Shown: positions 1 to 8,374, numbered from the stretch's first letter. The stretch: 38,869 bases of DNA from Pseudomonadales bacterium (GCA_020062665.1 JAGUVW010000071.1:1-38869); one strand, 5' to 3'. Notes: generated from the sequence alone by a model not told the origin. A program made the numbers and translations.

Positions 1-422
1 CAGCCTTGCCAGCGCCAGCGCAGATGAAACTGCACGCCCAGAGCGCGCAACCGCTGCAGCCAGGCCCGCAGTAACGGCGCGGCCTTGTGGCCCACCGGGA
101 ACACCCGTTGTGAGCTGCCTACATAGGTTTCGATGCCCAGATCCCGCGCCCAGGCGCGCAATGCCTCGGGGCTGAGTTGCTGCAGCCAGGGCGTAACGTC
201 GTTCTGCCGTTCACCATAGCGTGTCACAAAGCGGGCCATTTCCTCGGCGTGGGTCAGATTCAGCCCGCCGATGCCGGCCCGCAGCAGCTTGCGCCCCGCG
301 CTGGGCATGGCGTCGAACACTGCTACGGTCAGGCCCGCGCTGGCCATGACCTCGGCCGCCATCAGGCCGGCGGGGCCAGCGCCGATCACGGCAACATCAG
401 GAGCATCGGGGGTGGGTGGCAT
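1..422 (-). CDS. NAD(P)/FAD-dependent flavoprotein, HI0933/BaiN-like (partial, C-terminus outside window)
   Basis: The N-terminal 140 residues of a flavoprotein are visible; the rest runs off the left edge. The protein begins MPPTPDAPDVAVIGAGPAGL, so the dinucleotide-binding GxGxxG Rossmann motif lies at about residues 14-19. It is followed by a PSAGRKLLRAGIGGLNLTH stretch, typical of the HI0933/BaiN-like family (including the TIGR03862 branch). Members are soluble FAD proteins, mostly of unknown substrate. It is divergent from the DUF808 gene, with about 95 bases between the two starts. The family call is firm; no reaction can be named from this fragment. Confidence 0.8.
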   Translation of the reverse strand, partial: MPPTPDAPDVAVIGAGPAGLMAAEVMASAGLTVAVFDAMPSAGRKLLRAGIGGLNLTHAEEMARFVTRYGERQNDVTPWLQQLSPEALRAWARDLGIETYVGSSQRVFPVGHKAAPLLRAWLQRLRALGVQFHLRWRWQG

Positions 423-516
423 GGTGGCTGGCAGTCACATTTGAAGGTGGCTAATGATACACTCCCCGGCGCGCCACCGGGGCGCAAAAACACTAGTGAT
501 CGAACGGAGAACGCCC

Positions 517-1461
517 ATGGCAGGCAGCAGTTTTTTCATGTTGATCGACGATATCGCCACCCTGCTGGACGATATCGCGGTGATGAGCAAAGTTGCGGCC
601 AAGAAAACCGCCGGCGTACTGGGGGATGACCTGGCCCTGAACGCCCAGCAGGTCACCGGCATCAAGGCCGACCGCGAGTTGCCGGTGGTGTGGGCGGTAG
701 CCAAGGGTTCGCTGGTGAACAAGGTGATTCTGGTGCCGGCGGCGCTGGCCATCAGTCTGCTGCTGCCCTGGCTGATCACGCCCCTGCTGATGATTGGCGG
801 TGCCTTCCTGTGTTTCGAAGGCGTGGAAAAGCTGGTGCACAGCCTGTTCCACAAAAAGGAAAAAGCCGACCACCACGCGGAAGTGGTGCAGGCGGTGGCG
901 AATCCTGAGGTGGACATGGTGGCGTTCGAAAAGGACAAGATCAAAGGCGCCGTGCGCACGGATTTCATTCTGTCGGCGGAAATAGTGGTGATCTCGTTGG
1001 GTACCATGGCGGCGGCCAGTATCACCCAGCAGGCCCTGGCGCTGACCGTGATTGCCCTGGCCATGACGGTGGGCGTGTACGGACTGGTGGCCGGCATTGT
1101 GAAGCTCGATGACGCCGGCCTCTATCTGCACAACCTGCAGGGTGAAGGCAAGGCGCTGTTGCGCGGCCTGGGCCGCCTGCTGCTGAGCGCGGCCCCGAAG
1201 CTGATGAAAACCCTGTCGGTGGTGGGCACTGCCGCGATGTTTCTGGTGGGCGGTGGCATCCTGGTGCATGGCGCGCCTGGAGGGCATGATTTCTTGCACG
1301 CCGCTGCGCACGCGCTGGCAGCGATTCCCGCTGTCGGTGCCGTATTGGCCTGGTTCAGCGAGCCGGTGGTGAACGGCGTGGCAGGCGTGATCGCTGGCAT
1401 TCTGGTGCTGCTGGTGGTGAACGCGGTTGGCGTCATGTGGAAAAAACTGCGGGCCGCCTGA
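517..1461 (+). CDS. DUF808 family inner-membrane protein (YedI-like)
   Basis: A 314-residue protein. I start it at [20 protein letters not shown] because a GGAGA ribosome site (506-510) sits just upstream; the open frame extends further but without a site. The N-terminal stretch with [20 protein letters not shown], followed by several hydrophobic segments (about residues 70-105, 160-215, 245-275 and 285-310), is the pattern of DUF808 proteins such as E. coli YedI. The role of the family is not established. A charged His/Lys loop (residues 115-150) separates the first hydrophobic pair from the rest. The stop is 25 bases before the bluB start, so the two may be co-transcribed. Confidence 0.85.
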   Translation: MAGSSFFMLIDDIATLLDDIAVMSKVAAKKTAGVLGDDLALNAQQVTGIKADRELPVVWAVAKGSLVNKVILVPAALAISLLLPWLITPLLMIGGAFLCFEGVEKLVHSLFHKKEKADHHAEVVQAVANPEVDMVAFEKDKIKGAVRTDFILSAEIVVISLGTMAAASITQQALALTVIALAMTVGVYGLVAGIVKLDDAGLYLHNLQGEGKALLRGLGRLLLSAAPKLMKTLSVVGTAAMFLVGGGILVHGAPGGHDFLHAAAHALAAIPAVGAVLAWFSEPVVNGVAGVIAGILVLLVVNAVGVMWKKLRAA

Positions 1462-1486
1462 GCGCCCGCCCGGCAGCGAGAACAGC

Positions 1487-2137
1487 GTGAGTCACACCGA
1501 ATTTTCCCCAGCAGAACAGGCAATCCTGCAGTGCATCCTGATGGCGCGGCGCGACGTGCGTGGCAACCGCTTCTGTCCCGATCCCATCGCCGAGCGCGAT
1601 GTAAACACCATTCTCCAGGCCGCAGCCTGGGCGCCGTCAGTGGGCTTTTCCCAGCCCTGGGAATTCGTGCTGATCACCGACAAGGCCACCCGTTCCCAGG
1701 TGGCCGCCAGTTTCGCGGCGGAAAATGCCAGGGCACAACACTTGTTTGCCGACGAAAAGCAGCGACACTATCAGCAGCTGAAACTGGAAGGCATTCTGGA
1801 CGCGCCGCTCAATATCGCGGTGTTCTACAAGCCGTCGGCGCAGCCGGTGCTGGGCCAGACCTCGATGGTGGAGCCTGGCGAATACAGCGTGGTGTGCGCG
1901 GTGCAGAACATGTGGCTGATGGCGCGGGCGCTGAATATCGGCATGGGCTGGGTCAGCATTCTCGATCCGCTCAAGGTGAAAGAAATTTTGCGAGCGCCGG
2001 CGCAGCTGAAACTGGTGGCCTATCTGTGCCTGGGTTACGTGAATGAATTCCTGGATCAGCCCGAACTGGAAATCCTGCAGTGGGAACAGCGCAAGCCGCT
2101 GGAGACTGTGGTGCATCGGGAAACGTTTTCCGATTGA
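1487..2137 (+). CDS. bluB: 5,6-dimethylbenzimidazole synthase BluB
   Basis: A flavin-destructase of the nitroreductase fold. BluB consumes FMNH2 and oxygen to make 5,6-dimethylbenzimidazole, the lower ligand of cobalamin. The 216-residue protein has the BluB-specific blocks RRDVRGNRF, APSVGFSQPWEFVLI, QLKLEGILDAPLNIAVF, CAVQNMWLMARALNIGMGWVSI and YLCLGYVNEFLDQPELE, which separate it from ordinary nitroreductases. I chose the GTG at 1487 because it follows a GCGAG site and gives the family length; an ATG at 1427 would overlap the previous gene. No other cobalamin gene is nearby, so it probably serves a pathway encoded elsewhere or the remodelling of imported corrinoids (inference). Confidence 0.92.
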   Translation: MSHTEFSPAEQAILQCILMARRDVRGNRFCPDPIAERDVNTILQAAAWAPSVGFSQPWEFVLITDKATRSQVAASFAAENARAQHLFADEKQRHYQQLKLEGILDAPLNIAVFYKPSAQPVLGQTSMVEPGEYSVVCAVQNMWLMARALNIGMGWVSILDPLKVKEILRAPAQLKLVAYLCLGYVNEFLDQPELEILQWEQRKPLETVVHRETFSD

Positions 2138-2178
2138 CTGCAACGCCCGCTGCCTCTGAACGAGGTGTCATTGCCAAC

Positions 2179-2607
2179 ATGGAAACCCTGCGCGAACAAT
2201 ATCCCTACTTTCACCGCCTGCGGGTGCGCTATTCGGAAATCGACGGCCAGGGCATCGTGTTCAACGCCCACTACCTGACGTACTTCGATGTAGCGCTGAC
2301 AGAATTCATGCGCGAGCGCGATTTTGATTTCGTCGAACTGGTGCGCAGCGAACAGCTGGATTTTCATCTGGTGAAATCGCTGGTGGAATACCGCTTGCCC
2401 ATTCGCATGGATCAGCTGATCGATATCGGCGTGCGTGCCGCGCGGGTGGGCAATTCCAGTGTCACCTGGCATCTGGGAATTTTTCCGGCTGACGACGCCA
2501 CCTGTCTGGCCTGCGGTGAAATCGTGTGGGTATGTTCGAAAATCGGTGAACACAAATCCCATCCGCTACCAGAAGTGTTTCGCCGGTCGTTGCCGGCGCC
2601 GGACTAA
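2179..2607 (+). CDS. Acyl-CoA thioesterase, hotdog fold (YbgC/4HBT-like)
   Basis: A 142-residue single hotdog domain. The segment RVRYSEIDGQGIVFNAHYLTYFD has the Asp, Asn and Tyr spacing of 4-hydroxybenzoyl-CoA thioesterase/YbgC-type enzymes, which hydrolyse acyl-CoA thioesters in the cytoplasm. The middle (LVKSLVEYRLPIRMDQLIDI) and end (SSVTWHLGIFPADDATCLACGEIVWVC) fit the two halves of the hotdog sheet. The ATG at 2179 is preceded by GAGG at 2162; longer in-frame versions add only low-quality sequence. It lies 41 bases after bluB and 14 before the MAPEG gene on the same strand. Substrate unknown. Confidence 0.85.
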   Translation: METLREQYPYFHRLRVRYSEIDGQGIVFNAHYLTYFDVALTEFMRERDFDFVELVRSEQLDFHLVKSLVEYRLPIRMDQLIDIGVRAARVGNSSVTWHLGIFPADDATCLACGEIVWVCSKIGEHKSHPLPEVFRRSLPAPD

Positions 2608-2621
2608 AAGAGGACTCCACC

Positions 2622-3014
2622 ATGGTTACCGTCTCCGCCTTCTACGCCGCCCTGCTGGGCTTTTTCATCATCTACCTGGGCCGCCGTGTCGCTTACGGCC
2701 GGCGCGACAACCGCATCGGCATCGGGGGTGAATCCCACCCGGAACTGGGCGTACTCATCCGCGCACACGCCAATGCAGTGGAAAACATTCCCATCACGTT
2801 GCTGCTGATGTTGTTCGCGGAACTCAACGGCGCCAGCGCGTGGTTGCTGCACCTGTATGGCGTGGCGCTGGTGGCCAGCCGCATCGCCCACGCCCATGGT
2901 TTTATCGCGTCGAAAGGCCGTGTTCACAAGGGGCGCCTGTACGGCATCATCGGCAACTGGGCGGTGATTGCTGCGTTGGGCATTCACAATATTCTGCTGG
3001 TGTGGTTCGGCTGA
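2622..3014 (+). CDS. MAPEG family membrane protein
   Basis: A 130-residue protein with about four hydrophobic helices (roughly residues 3-22, 45-67, 70-90 and 105-128). The segment IRAHANAVENIPITLLLM is the MAPEG signature (membrane-associated proteins in eicosanoid and glutathione metabolism); bacterial members are small glutathione-transferase-like or uncharacterised inner-membrane proteins. A clear AGAGG site precedes the ATG. Its stop codon directly abuts the stop codon of the convergent histidine kinase gene, with no base between them. Family membership is well supported; the substrate is not known. Confidence 0.87.
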   Translation: MVTVSAFYAALLGFFIIYLGRRVAYGRRDNRIGIGGESHPELGVLIRAHANAVENIPITLLLMLFAELNGASAWLLHLYGVALVASRIAHAHGFIASKGRVHKGRLYGIIGNWAVIAALGIHNILLVWFG

Positions 3015-5114
3015 TCAGGCCGGCAGCAGCGGCAGCCGCAGGGTGAACTCCGCGCCGGGCTGCGCATTGCGCACGTCGATGCTGCCCGCCTGCGCGCGGG
3101 CCAGCTGCTGCACCAAGGCCAGGCCAATGCCGGTGCCCTGGGTTTCGCGGGTCAGTTCGTTGCCCACCCGATAGAACAGTTCAAAAATTTTCCGCTGCTG
3201 CCCCGCTGGAATGCCGGGGCCGAAATCCCGCACGCTGAACAGCGCCTGTTTGTCATCGTGCTGAATCCGCACCACGATATTTTTCTGCGATGCGTCTTTG
3301 GAAAATTTAACTGCGTTGTCCACCAGATTGAGCAGGATCTGGATCACCGCATCGGCGTCCACCTGCACGCGCGCAGTGTCGCTGGCAGCAGGTGTTTCGA
3401 ACTGCAGCGTGAAGCCACCGCGCTCCACCTGGGATTGCAGCCGCGAGCGGATCAGATCCGCCAGACTCGCCAGCGTCATGGCCTGGACATTCAACTGCAG
3501 TTCACGCCGCTCCATGCGCGCCAGTTGCAGCACGTTGCCGATCAACCGCGACAGCCGTTCACTCTCATCACAGATGAAATCGAAATATTCCTTCTGCTTG
3601 GCTGGTGTCACCCAGCCTTCACGCAGCATTTCGCCGAACATGCGAATGGAGGTGAGCGGCGTCTTCAATTCATGGCTCACCGAAGCAATGAAATCCTGCT
3701 GCTGTTGCGCCAGCCGTAACTGCCTGATGCCCAGACGATAGAGCAGTACGAACACCGCCAGCAGCAATGCGAACAGCAGACCGCTCACCAGCGTGATGAG
3801 GCGGCCACCGGGCCCGTCCGGCAGATTCTGCACGCTGAAAATCAGTTGCAGGTCACCCATCGGCGCCGACAATCGCTGTTGTAGCAGCAACGTGCCCTGC
3901 ACATCACGGGCCGCAGTCACGCCCATGCGGTTGTAGCTGGCAGGCGACGTGGTTTCGACAATGTGCACCACCGCGCCGCGATAGGCCACCACCAGCTGAC
4001 TCAGGCTGGCCAGTGGTGCGCGGCGAAAGGCGTCGGCAATCATCTGTTGAAAGAACAGGCTTTCATCCAGCACAAAGCCCTGCACCAGCCGCTCACCACT
4101 GCGCCACACTTTGCGGAAGAACAGCAGCTGGCCACTGTCCAGGCGCACCCATTCCAGTGGATCCACTTCGCTTTCAAACAGGCGGACCGGGCTGGTGGGC
4201 AGTGCTGGCGCTGTTGCAGGAGCGGACGCGGCCGGCATCGGTGCGGAGGATATTGGCGCAGCAGGCATTGAAGCGGCAGGCATCGGCGCGGGCAGTGCCA
4301 CCTGTTCCTTGCGCGTGGTTCGTTTTTCCTCGGCCGGCTTGAACGCGGATTGTTGGCGCGGACTCAGTTTCTCCGCCAGCATGCCTTTCGCGGCTTCGGG
4401 TGTCTTTTCCTTTTTCAGCTGCAGCTCGTCGATATTGCCCAGGGTTTTCTGCGGGCTGATACGGCGTTGCTGTTCGCTCAACTGGGAAAAATTCTGCTGC
4501 ACGTCGGCGAAACTGGCGGTGATTTCCGCTTCAAGTGTATCTGCAGTATCGGCCACGGCTTCTGCGCTTGCCGGTGCGGCGCCGCCGGCCAGTGAATCTT
4601 CAGTTACGAGCTGCGAGCGCTGCACCAACTGATTGCGGCTCAGAATATCGTGCAGCTGGGCAATGCGCTGGTTGCGCTCGCGAACCGCATTGGCGTCCAG
4701 GCCCCAGCGCACCGTCTCACCAGTGCGGGGTAGCAGTGGCGTTTCCAGCTGACCCTTGCCGTCCACCTGAAAATAGCCGAGCAGACCCGGTGGCGCGTCA
4801 TTGGGTGGCCATTCCGATAACGGTGAACGCTGCAGATAACCCTGCGCACTCTGTCCGGCCACCGTCACAAACTGATAATCCGCTGCCGGCCGCGCTTCCT
4901 CGCGCCGGATCAAATCCAGCAGCGCGCCATCGATGCGCTGGGACAATTCTTCCGCCAGCAGTCGCTGTTGATGCAGCGCTTCCCACTTGATCTGCTGCAG
5001 CGCGTTGACACTCAGAACGGCCAGGGGAATCGCCAGCACCAGAAACAGCGCCAGTAACAGCAGGCGCAATTGGGTGACAGTGAAACCAGTGCGATAGCCG
5101 CGAAATTTTTTCAT
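3015..5114 (-). CDS. Two-component sensor histidine kinase with large low-complexity extracytoplasmic region
   Basis: A 699-residue transmembrane kinase. Helix 1 is at about residues 14-37 and helix 2 at about 436-458. Between them lies a roughly 400-residue periplasmic region with a coiled-coil-like part and an Ala/Pro/Met-rich linker (around residues 275-305). The cytoplasmic part has the H-box SHELKTPLTSIRM (His481), the N-box NLVDNAVKFS, G1 DFGPGIP, the F-box KIFELFYR and G2 GTGIGLAL, so it should be active. The ATG at 5114 overlaps the regulator's stop as ATGA, indicating translational coupling. A further upstream start is open but would run into the regulator gene. It is divergent from a PspA-like/VWA operon, its likely target (inference). 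I cannot assign it to a named system. Confidence 0.93.
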   Translation of the reverse strand: MKKFRGYRTGFTVTQLRLLLLALFLVLAIPLAVLSVNALQQIKWEALHQQRLLAEELSQRIDGALLDLIRREEARPAADYQFVTVAGQSAQGYLQRSPLSEWPPNDAPPGLLGYFQVDGKGQLETPLLPRTGETVRWGLDANAVRERNQRIAQLHDILSRNQLVQRSQLVTEDSLAGGAAPASAEAVADTADTLEAEITASFADVQQNFSQLSEQQRRISPQKTLGNIDELQLKKEKTPEAAKGMLAEKLSPRQQSAFKPAEEKRTTRKEQVALPAPMPAASMPAAPISSAPMPAASAPATAPALPTSPVRLFESEVDPLEWVRLDSGQLLFFRKVWRSGERLVQGFVLDESLFFQQMIADAFRRAPLASLSQLVVAYRGAVVHIVETTSPASYNRMGVTAARDVQGTLLLQQRLSAPMGDLQLIFSVQNLPDGPGGRLITLVSGLLFALLLAVFVLLYRLGIRQLRLAQQQQDFIASVSHELKTPLTSIRMFGEMLREGWVTPAKQKEYFDFICDESERLSRLIGNVLQLARMERRELQLNVQAMTLASLADLIRSRLQSQVERGGFTLQFETPAASDTARVQVDADAVIQILLNLVDNAVKFSKDASQKNIVVRIQHDDKQALFSVRDFGPGIPAGQQRKIFELFYRVGNELTRETQGTGIGLALVQQLARAQAGSIDVRNAQPGAEFTLRLPLLPA

Positions 5115-5824
5115 GGTGAAGCGGCATCCGTCAGCAGGCGATAACCGCCGCCGCGCACGGTGACCAGCCATTGCGGTTGCTTGGGATCGCATTCCAGTTT
5201 GCGGCGCAGTTTCGCCATGTGAATGTCCACAGTGCGGGTTTCGATGTCCAGGTCGCGGGCGTAGCCCCAGATTTTGTGCAGCAGTTCTTCCCGTGGCACC
5301 GGGCGGTCGCGATGCTGATACAGGTATTCCAGCAGCGCCATTTCGCGCCGGGTGAACGCCACGGATTCGCCACGCACGTTGGCGCTCAGATTGCGCGTGT
5401 CGATCTGCACGTCGCCTGTCAGCTTGATCACTGCTTGCTGTTGGGCATCGAAGCCCGAACGCCGCAACACCGCCTGCACCCGCAGCACCAACTGCGCCAC
5501 GGAAAACGGTTTCGCCACATAATCATCTGCACCCAGCGCCAGGCCCTGCACGATGTCTTCATCGGTATTGCGGGCGGTAAGCATGATGATGGGCTGATCG
5601 CGATCCTGCGCGCGTACAGCAGCACAAATATCGAAGCCATTCATGCCCGGCAGCATCACGTCCAGCAGAATCAGATCGAACTTGCCGCTCTGGGCTTTGT
5701 GCAAGCCGGTTTTGCCGTCCTCGGCCATGTCCACTTCAAAGCCGTGAAACACAAACACATCCACCAGGCCGGTGCGAATGGCCGGTTCATCTTCCACGAT
5801 CAGCAGACGGGGTTTGCGGTGCAC
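5111..5824 (-). CDS. OmpR-family response regulator
   Basis: Cytoplasmic DNA-binding response regulator, 237 residues from the GTG at 5824, which is preceded by AAGGA at 11 bases. An upstream ATG at 5881 would add 19 residues that are not typical of the family. The receiver domain (about 5-120) has acidic residues E11, D12 and E13, phospho-acceptor D55 in LILLDVMLPG, T83 and K105 in the VAKPF loop. The C-terminal winged helix (about 135-235) includes FTRREMALLEYLYQH and the wing ending VTVRGGGYRL. It is transcribed ahead of its kinase with a 4-base overlap. The intergenic region upstream holds spaced GTAAA repeats that could be its sites. Confidence 0.93.
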   Translation of the reverse strand: MHRKPRLLIVEDEPAIRTGLVDVFVFHGFEVDMAEDGKTGLHKAQSGKFDLILLDVMLPGMNGFDICAAVRAQDRDQPIIMLTARNTDEDIVQGLALGADDYVAKPFSVAQLVLRVQAVLRRSGFDAQQQAVIKLTGDVQIDTRNLSANVRGESVAFTRREMALLEYLYQHRDRPVPREELLHKIWGYARDLDIETRTVDIHMAKLRRKLECDPKQPQWLVTVRGGGYRLLTDAASP

Positions 5825-5888
5825 GGTACGACAAGTCCTTGAGGTGGTAACGTATTTTGATGCTAGCAACTCCCGCTGCAACCCGCAC

Positions 5889-5964
5889 GTAAAGTTTTTG
5901 TAAACAGCAGCGCGTTGAATTTACCGAACTGTGTCTGCAACGCCGCTGCCGTGCTCCCTAGACT
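5889..5964 (+). promoter_or_regulatory. Putative response-regulator sites and promoter for the PspA-like operon
   Basis: The 180-base divergent region contains GTAAA at 5889-5893 and again at 5900-5904, exactly 11 bases apart. An inverted copy, TTTAC, is at 5920-5924. An 11-base direct repeat is the usual half-site spacing for OmpR-type regulators. A TAGACT at 5959-5964, about 40 bases before the PspA-like start, could serve as a -10 element; no good -35 is visible, which would fit an activator-dependent promoter. The repeats are seen; the assignment is inference. Confidence 0.4.
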
Positions 5965-6004
5965 GGCCTCACCCCGTTCAGTTCAACCACAGGAGACACC
6001 GGCC

Positions 6005-6532
6005 ATGGCCATTCTTAGCCGCCTCACCCGGCTGCTGAAAGCGGATCTGCACGCCCTGCTCGATCGCATGGAAGCACCGGATGTTCTGGTGCAACAGGCA
6101 TTGCGCGATATGGAAGCCGAACTGCAGCAGGCGCGTCAGCAGCAACAGCAACGCCAGCAGCAACTGAACCAGATGGAGCGTCTGCAGCACACTCTGCAAC
6201 AGCAGTTGCTGCAGCAGCAGTCCGAACTGGATCTCTGTCTGGAAGAGCATAACGATAACCTGCTGCGGCTGCTGATGCGTCGCCATCTGGAAACCCGCCA
6301 ACAACTGCAATTGCTGCAGACCCGCATGCAGGATCTGCAAGCGCAGATCACCGTGGCCGAGCAGGAATGTCAGCAACAGCAGACGGCTTTTTCGGCGTTG
6401 CAAGCGCAAGCGGAATGCTGGCTGACACCCGCTGCCCCGGTCGCATCGACTGCCATTACTCAGCCGATGGTGACAGAAGCCGATATTGAACTGGCACTGC
6501 TTAAGGCCAGGCGCGAACGGAGTCAGTCATGA
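6005..6532 (+). CDS. Short PspA/IM30-like coiled-coil protein
   Basis: A 175-residue protein. Its first 40 residues (AILSRLTRLLKADLHALLDR, then MEAPDVLVQQALRDME) match the amphipathic N-terminus and first helix of PspA/IM30 proteins, which bind and protect the inner membrane. The remainder is a strongly Gln-rich coiled coil (about 40-145), ending with a short helix (ITQPMVTEADIELALLKARR). E. coli PspA has about 222 residues, so this is a short form. An AGGAG site precedes the ATG; an upstream in-frame ATG at 5915 lacks one. The stop overlaps the next gene's start as ATGA. It probably acts with the two genes that follow and under the divergent two-component system (inference). Confidence 0.75.
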   Translation: MAILSRLTRLLKADLHALLDRMEAPDVLVQQALRDMEAELQQARQQQQQRQQQLNQMERLQHTLQQQLLQQQSELDLCLEEHNDNLLRLLMRRHLETRQQLQLLQTRMQDLQAQITVAEQECQQQQTAFSALQAQAECWLTPAAPVASTAITQPMVTEADIELALLKARRERSQS

Positions 6533-7098
6533 ATACGTTTTCATTTTCTCGCAACATCGTCGCAGCACTGGTGTTGAGCACGCTGGTGGCTGCCGTGCAC
6601 GGTGCTCTGCAACCCTTTGCCGGCTCACCGGATGCCTTGCGGATGGCGTTGCTGGTAACGGCCTTCGGTTACCTCGCGTTTCTGCTGCAGCAACTGCGGC
6701 CACCGTTTGGCATGGTGCTGATACTGGCGGGAACGCTGCTGCTGTCTTTCGCGCTGCTGGCGTTCAATCCGCCGCTGCTGGTTTGGCTGGGTGTGATGTT
6801 GGCACTGCTGTGGCTGGTGCGCTGCGTGCTGCGTTATCAGCATCTCACTCACTGCATGCTGGATGCGCTGATCAACGGCTTGGCCATTTGCGCAGGTCTC
6901 AGCGTTGTGCTGCATACCCACAGTCTATGGCTGGGAGCGTGGAGCTATTTTCTCGCGCTGGCCTTCTGCGCGCTGCTGCCTTCCCGTCAGCAGGCATCCT
7001 CTGCTTCATCCTCGTATTTTTCCAGCTTTCAGCAAGCCCGTTCCAGTGCGGAAAGCGCGCTGCGGCGGCTACAGAAAAATTCCGTACATCCCTCGTGA
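6529..7098 (+). CDS. Polytopic inner-membrane protein of the PspA-like/VWA operon
   Basis: A 189-residue protein that I do not recognise. It has about five hydrophobic segments (roughly residues 8-27, 37-55, 62-78, 83-100 and 110-150), followed by a Ser-rich cytoplasmic-looking tail (FSSFQQARSSAESALRRL). It starts in a 4-base overlap with the PspA-like gene and ends 17 bases before the VWA gene, so it is almost certainly translated with them. A membrane anchor or partner for the PspA-like protein is a reasonable idea but only inferred from context. Confidence 0.8.
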   Translation: MNTFSFSRNIVAALVLSTLVAAVHGALQPFAGSPDALRMALLVTAFGYLAFLLQQLRPPFGMVLILAGTLLLSFALLAFNPPLLVWLGVMLALLWLVRCVLRYQHLTHCMLDALINGLAICAGLSVVLHTHSLWLGAWSYFLALAFCALLPSRQQASSASSSYFSSFQQARSSAESALRRLQKNSVHPS

Positions 7099-7115
7099 AA
7101 GACCGGAGATCCAAC

Positions 7116-8309
7116 ATGAAGACATCACTTAAAACCATGCTGTTTGCTTCAGTCCTCGTAGCCGGTACCGCCATGGCGGTCGGCCTGCTGCCGCACACAA
7201 CGAAACCACAACCCATTCCCACACCGGTGCAATTGCCCACCGTTGCCAAGCCCAAAATCGAAGTCGTGTTCGTGCTCGACACCACCGGTAGCATGAGTGG
7301 CCTGATCGACGCTGCCAAAAACAATATCTGGTCCATTGCCTCTACCATGGCGTCGGCGCAACCGGCGCCGGAAATGCATCTGGGGCTGGTGGCCTTTCGT
7401 GATCGCGGCGATGCCTATGTGACACAGGTTTTCGATCTGTCGCGGGATCTGGATTCCATGTACGCAGCATTGATGGACTTCCGCGCCGATGGTGGCGGCG
7501 ATGGCCCGGAAAGCGTCAACCAGGCGCTGCATGAAGCGGTGACACGGATGAGCTGGAGTCAGGACACCAACAGCTACAAGGTGATTTTTCTGGTGGGCGA
7601 TGCACCGCCGCACATGGATTATCCCGATGACGTGAAATACCCGGATACGCTGAAACTGGCTACCGCCAAAGGCATCGTGGTCAACACCATTCAGGCTGGC
7701 GAGCAGGCCGATACCCGCACCACCTGGCAACATATTGCCAGCCTGAACCAGGGTCGCTTCCTGCAGGTGGAACAATCCGGCAGTGCGGTGGCAGTGGCCA
7801 CGCCGTTCGATGACAAGCTGGCGCAACTGGCGCGGGAACTGGATGAAACCCGACTGTTCTACGGTGATGCCGACAAGCGCGCCCAGCTGCGCAAAAAGGA
7901 ACAGGCGGCAGAAAAAGTTCACGCTGCCTCACCCGCAGCCGTTCAGGCCAAGCGCGCGGAGTTCAATGCCTCCGGTGCTGGGGCGAGCAATTTCCTCGCC
8001 GACAGCGAACTGGTGGACGCGGTGAGCAGCGGCAAGGTTTCGCTGGAATCCCTGCGCAAGGAAGAACTGCCGGCACCGCTGCAGACACTGAAACCGTCCG
8101 AGCAGAAAGCCGTCATTGCAGAGAAAGCGCAGCAGCGCGCCGCGCTCAAGGAAGAAATTGCCCGTCTCGGCGCGCAACGTCAGCAATACATCAAGGACAG
8201 GATCAGTGCCAATGCGGTGGCAGAATCCCTCGACGGTCAGCTGTACGAAACCGTGCGCACACAGGCGAAAGCCAAAGGTTTGGCCTACGATCGCGCGCCT
8301 TCACTCTAA
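7116..8309 (+). CDS. Exported von Willebrand factor type A (VWA) domain protein
   Basis: A 397-residue protein with an N-terminal signal segment (residues 1-21, ending AGTAMA) and then a VWA domain at about 45-235. The metal-binding MIDAS motif is intact: D55-T-T57-G-S59 in VVFVLDTTGSMSG, with a later Asp in DGGGDGPES and another acidic turn in FLVGDAPPHMDYPDD. The C-terminal 150 residues are charged and helical, with likely coiled coils. A GGAG site lies 8 bases before the ATG. VWA domains mediate metal-dependent protein contacts, so this is likely a periplasmic or surface partner in the module begun by the PspA-like gene. No specific partner is known. Confidence 0.88.
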   Translation: MKTSLKTMLFASVLVAGTAMAVGLLPHTTKPQPIPTPVQLPTVAKPKIEVVFVLDTTGSMSGLIDAAKNNIWSIASTMASAQPAPEMHLGLVAFRDRGDAYVTQVFDLSRDLDSMYAALMDFRADGGGDGPESVNQALHEAVTRMSWSQDTNSYKVIFLVGDAPPHMDYPDDVKYPDTLKLATAKGIVVNTIQAGEQADTRTTWQHIASLNQGRFLQVEQSGSAVAVATPFDDKLAQLARELDETRLFYGDADKRAQLRKKEQAAEKVHAASPAAVQAKRAEFNASGAGASNFLADSELVDAVSSGKVSLESLRKEELPAPLQTLKPSEQKAVIAEKAQQRAALKEEIARLGAQRQQYIKDRISANAVAESLDGQLYETVRTQAKAKGLAYDRAPSL

Positions 8310-8353
8310 CCGCCGCTTGAACGCAACGCGCAACGCAATACGACATCAGCAAC

Positions 8354-8374
8354 GGGCGGCCTACTTGGCCGCCC
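8354..8374. repeat. Perfect inverted repeat at the convergent gene ends
   Basis: GGGCGGCC (8354-8361) pairs with GGCCGCCC (8367-8374) around a 5-base loop, between the VWA gene and the convergent MpaB-like gene and overlapping the latter's stop. There is no T-run on either side, so it is a poor intrinsic terminator, although it could still pause or stabilise a transcript end. Confidence 0.5.

Noticed and set aside
4200-4300. Short tandem repeats, considered as a mobile or CRISPR-like element
   Set aside because: They are in-frame codon repeats encoding the Ala/Pro/Met linker of the kinase.
8354-8374. Inverted repeat as a terminator
   Set aside because: No T-run on either strand, and it overlaps the stop codon; kept only as a repeat.
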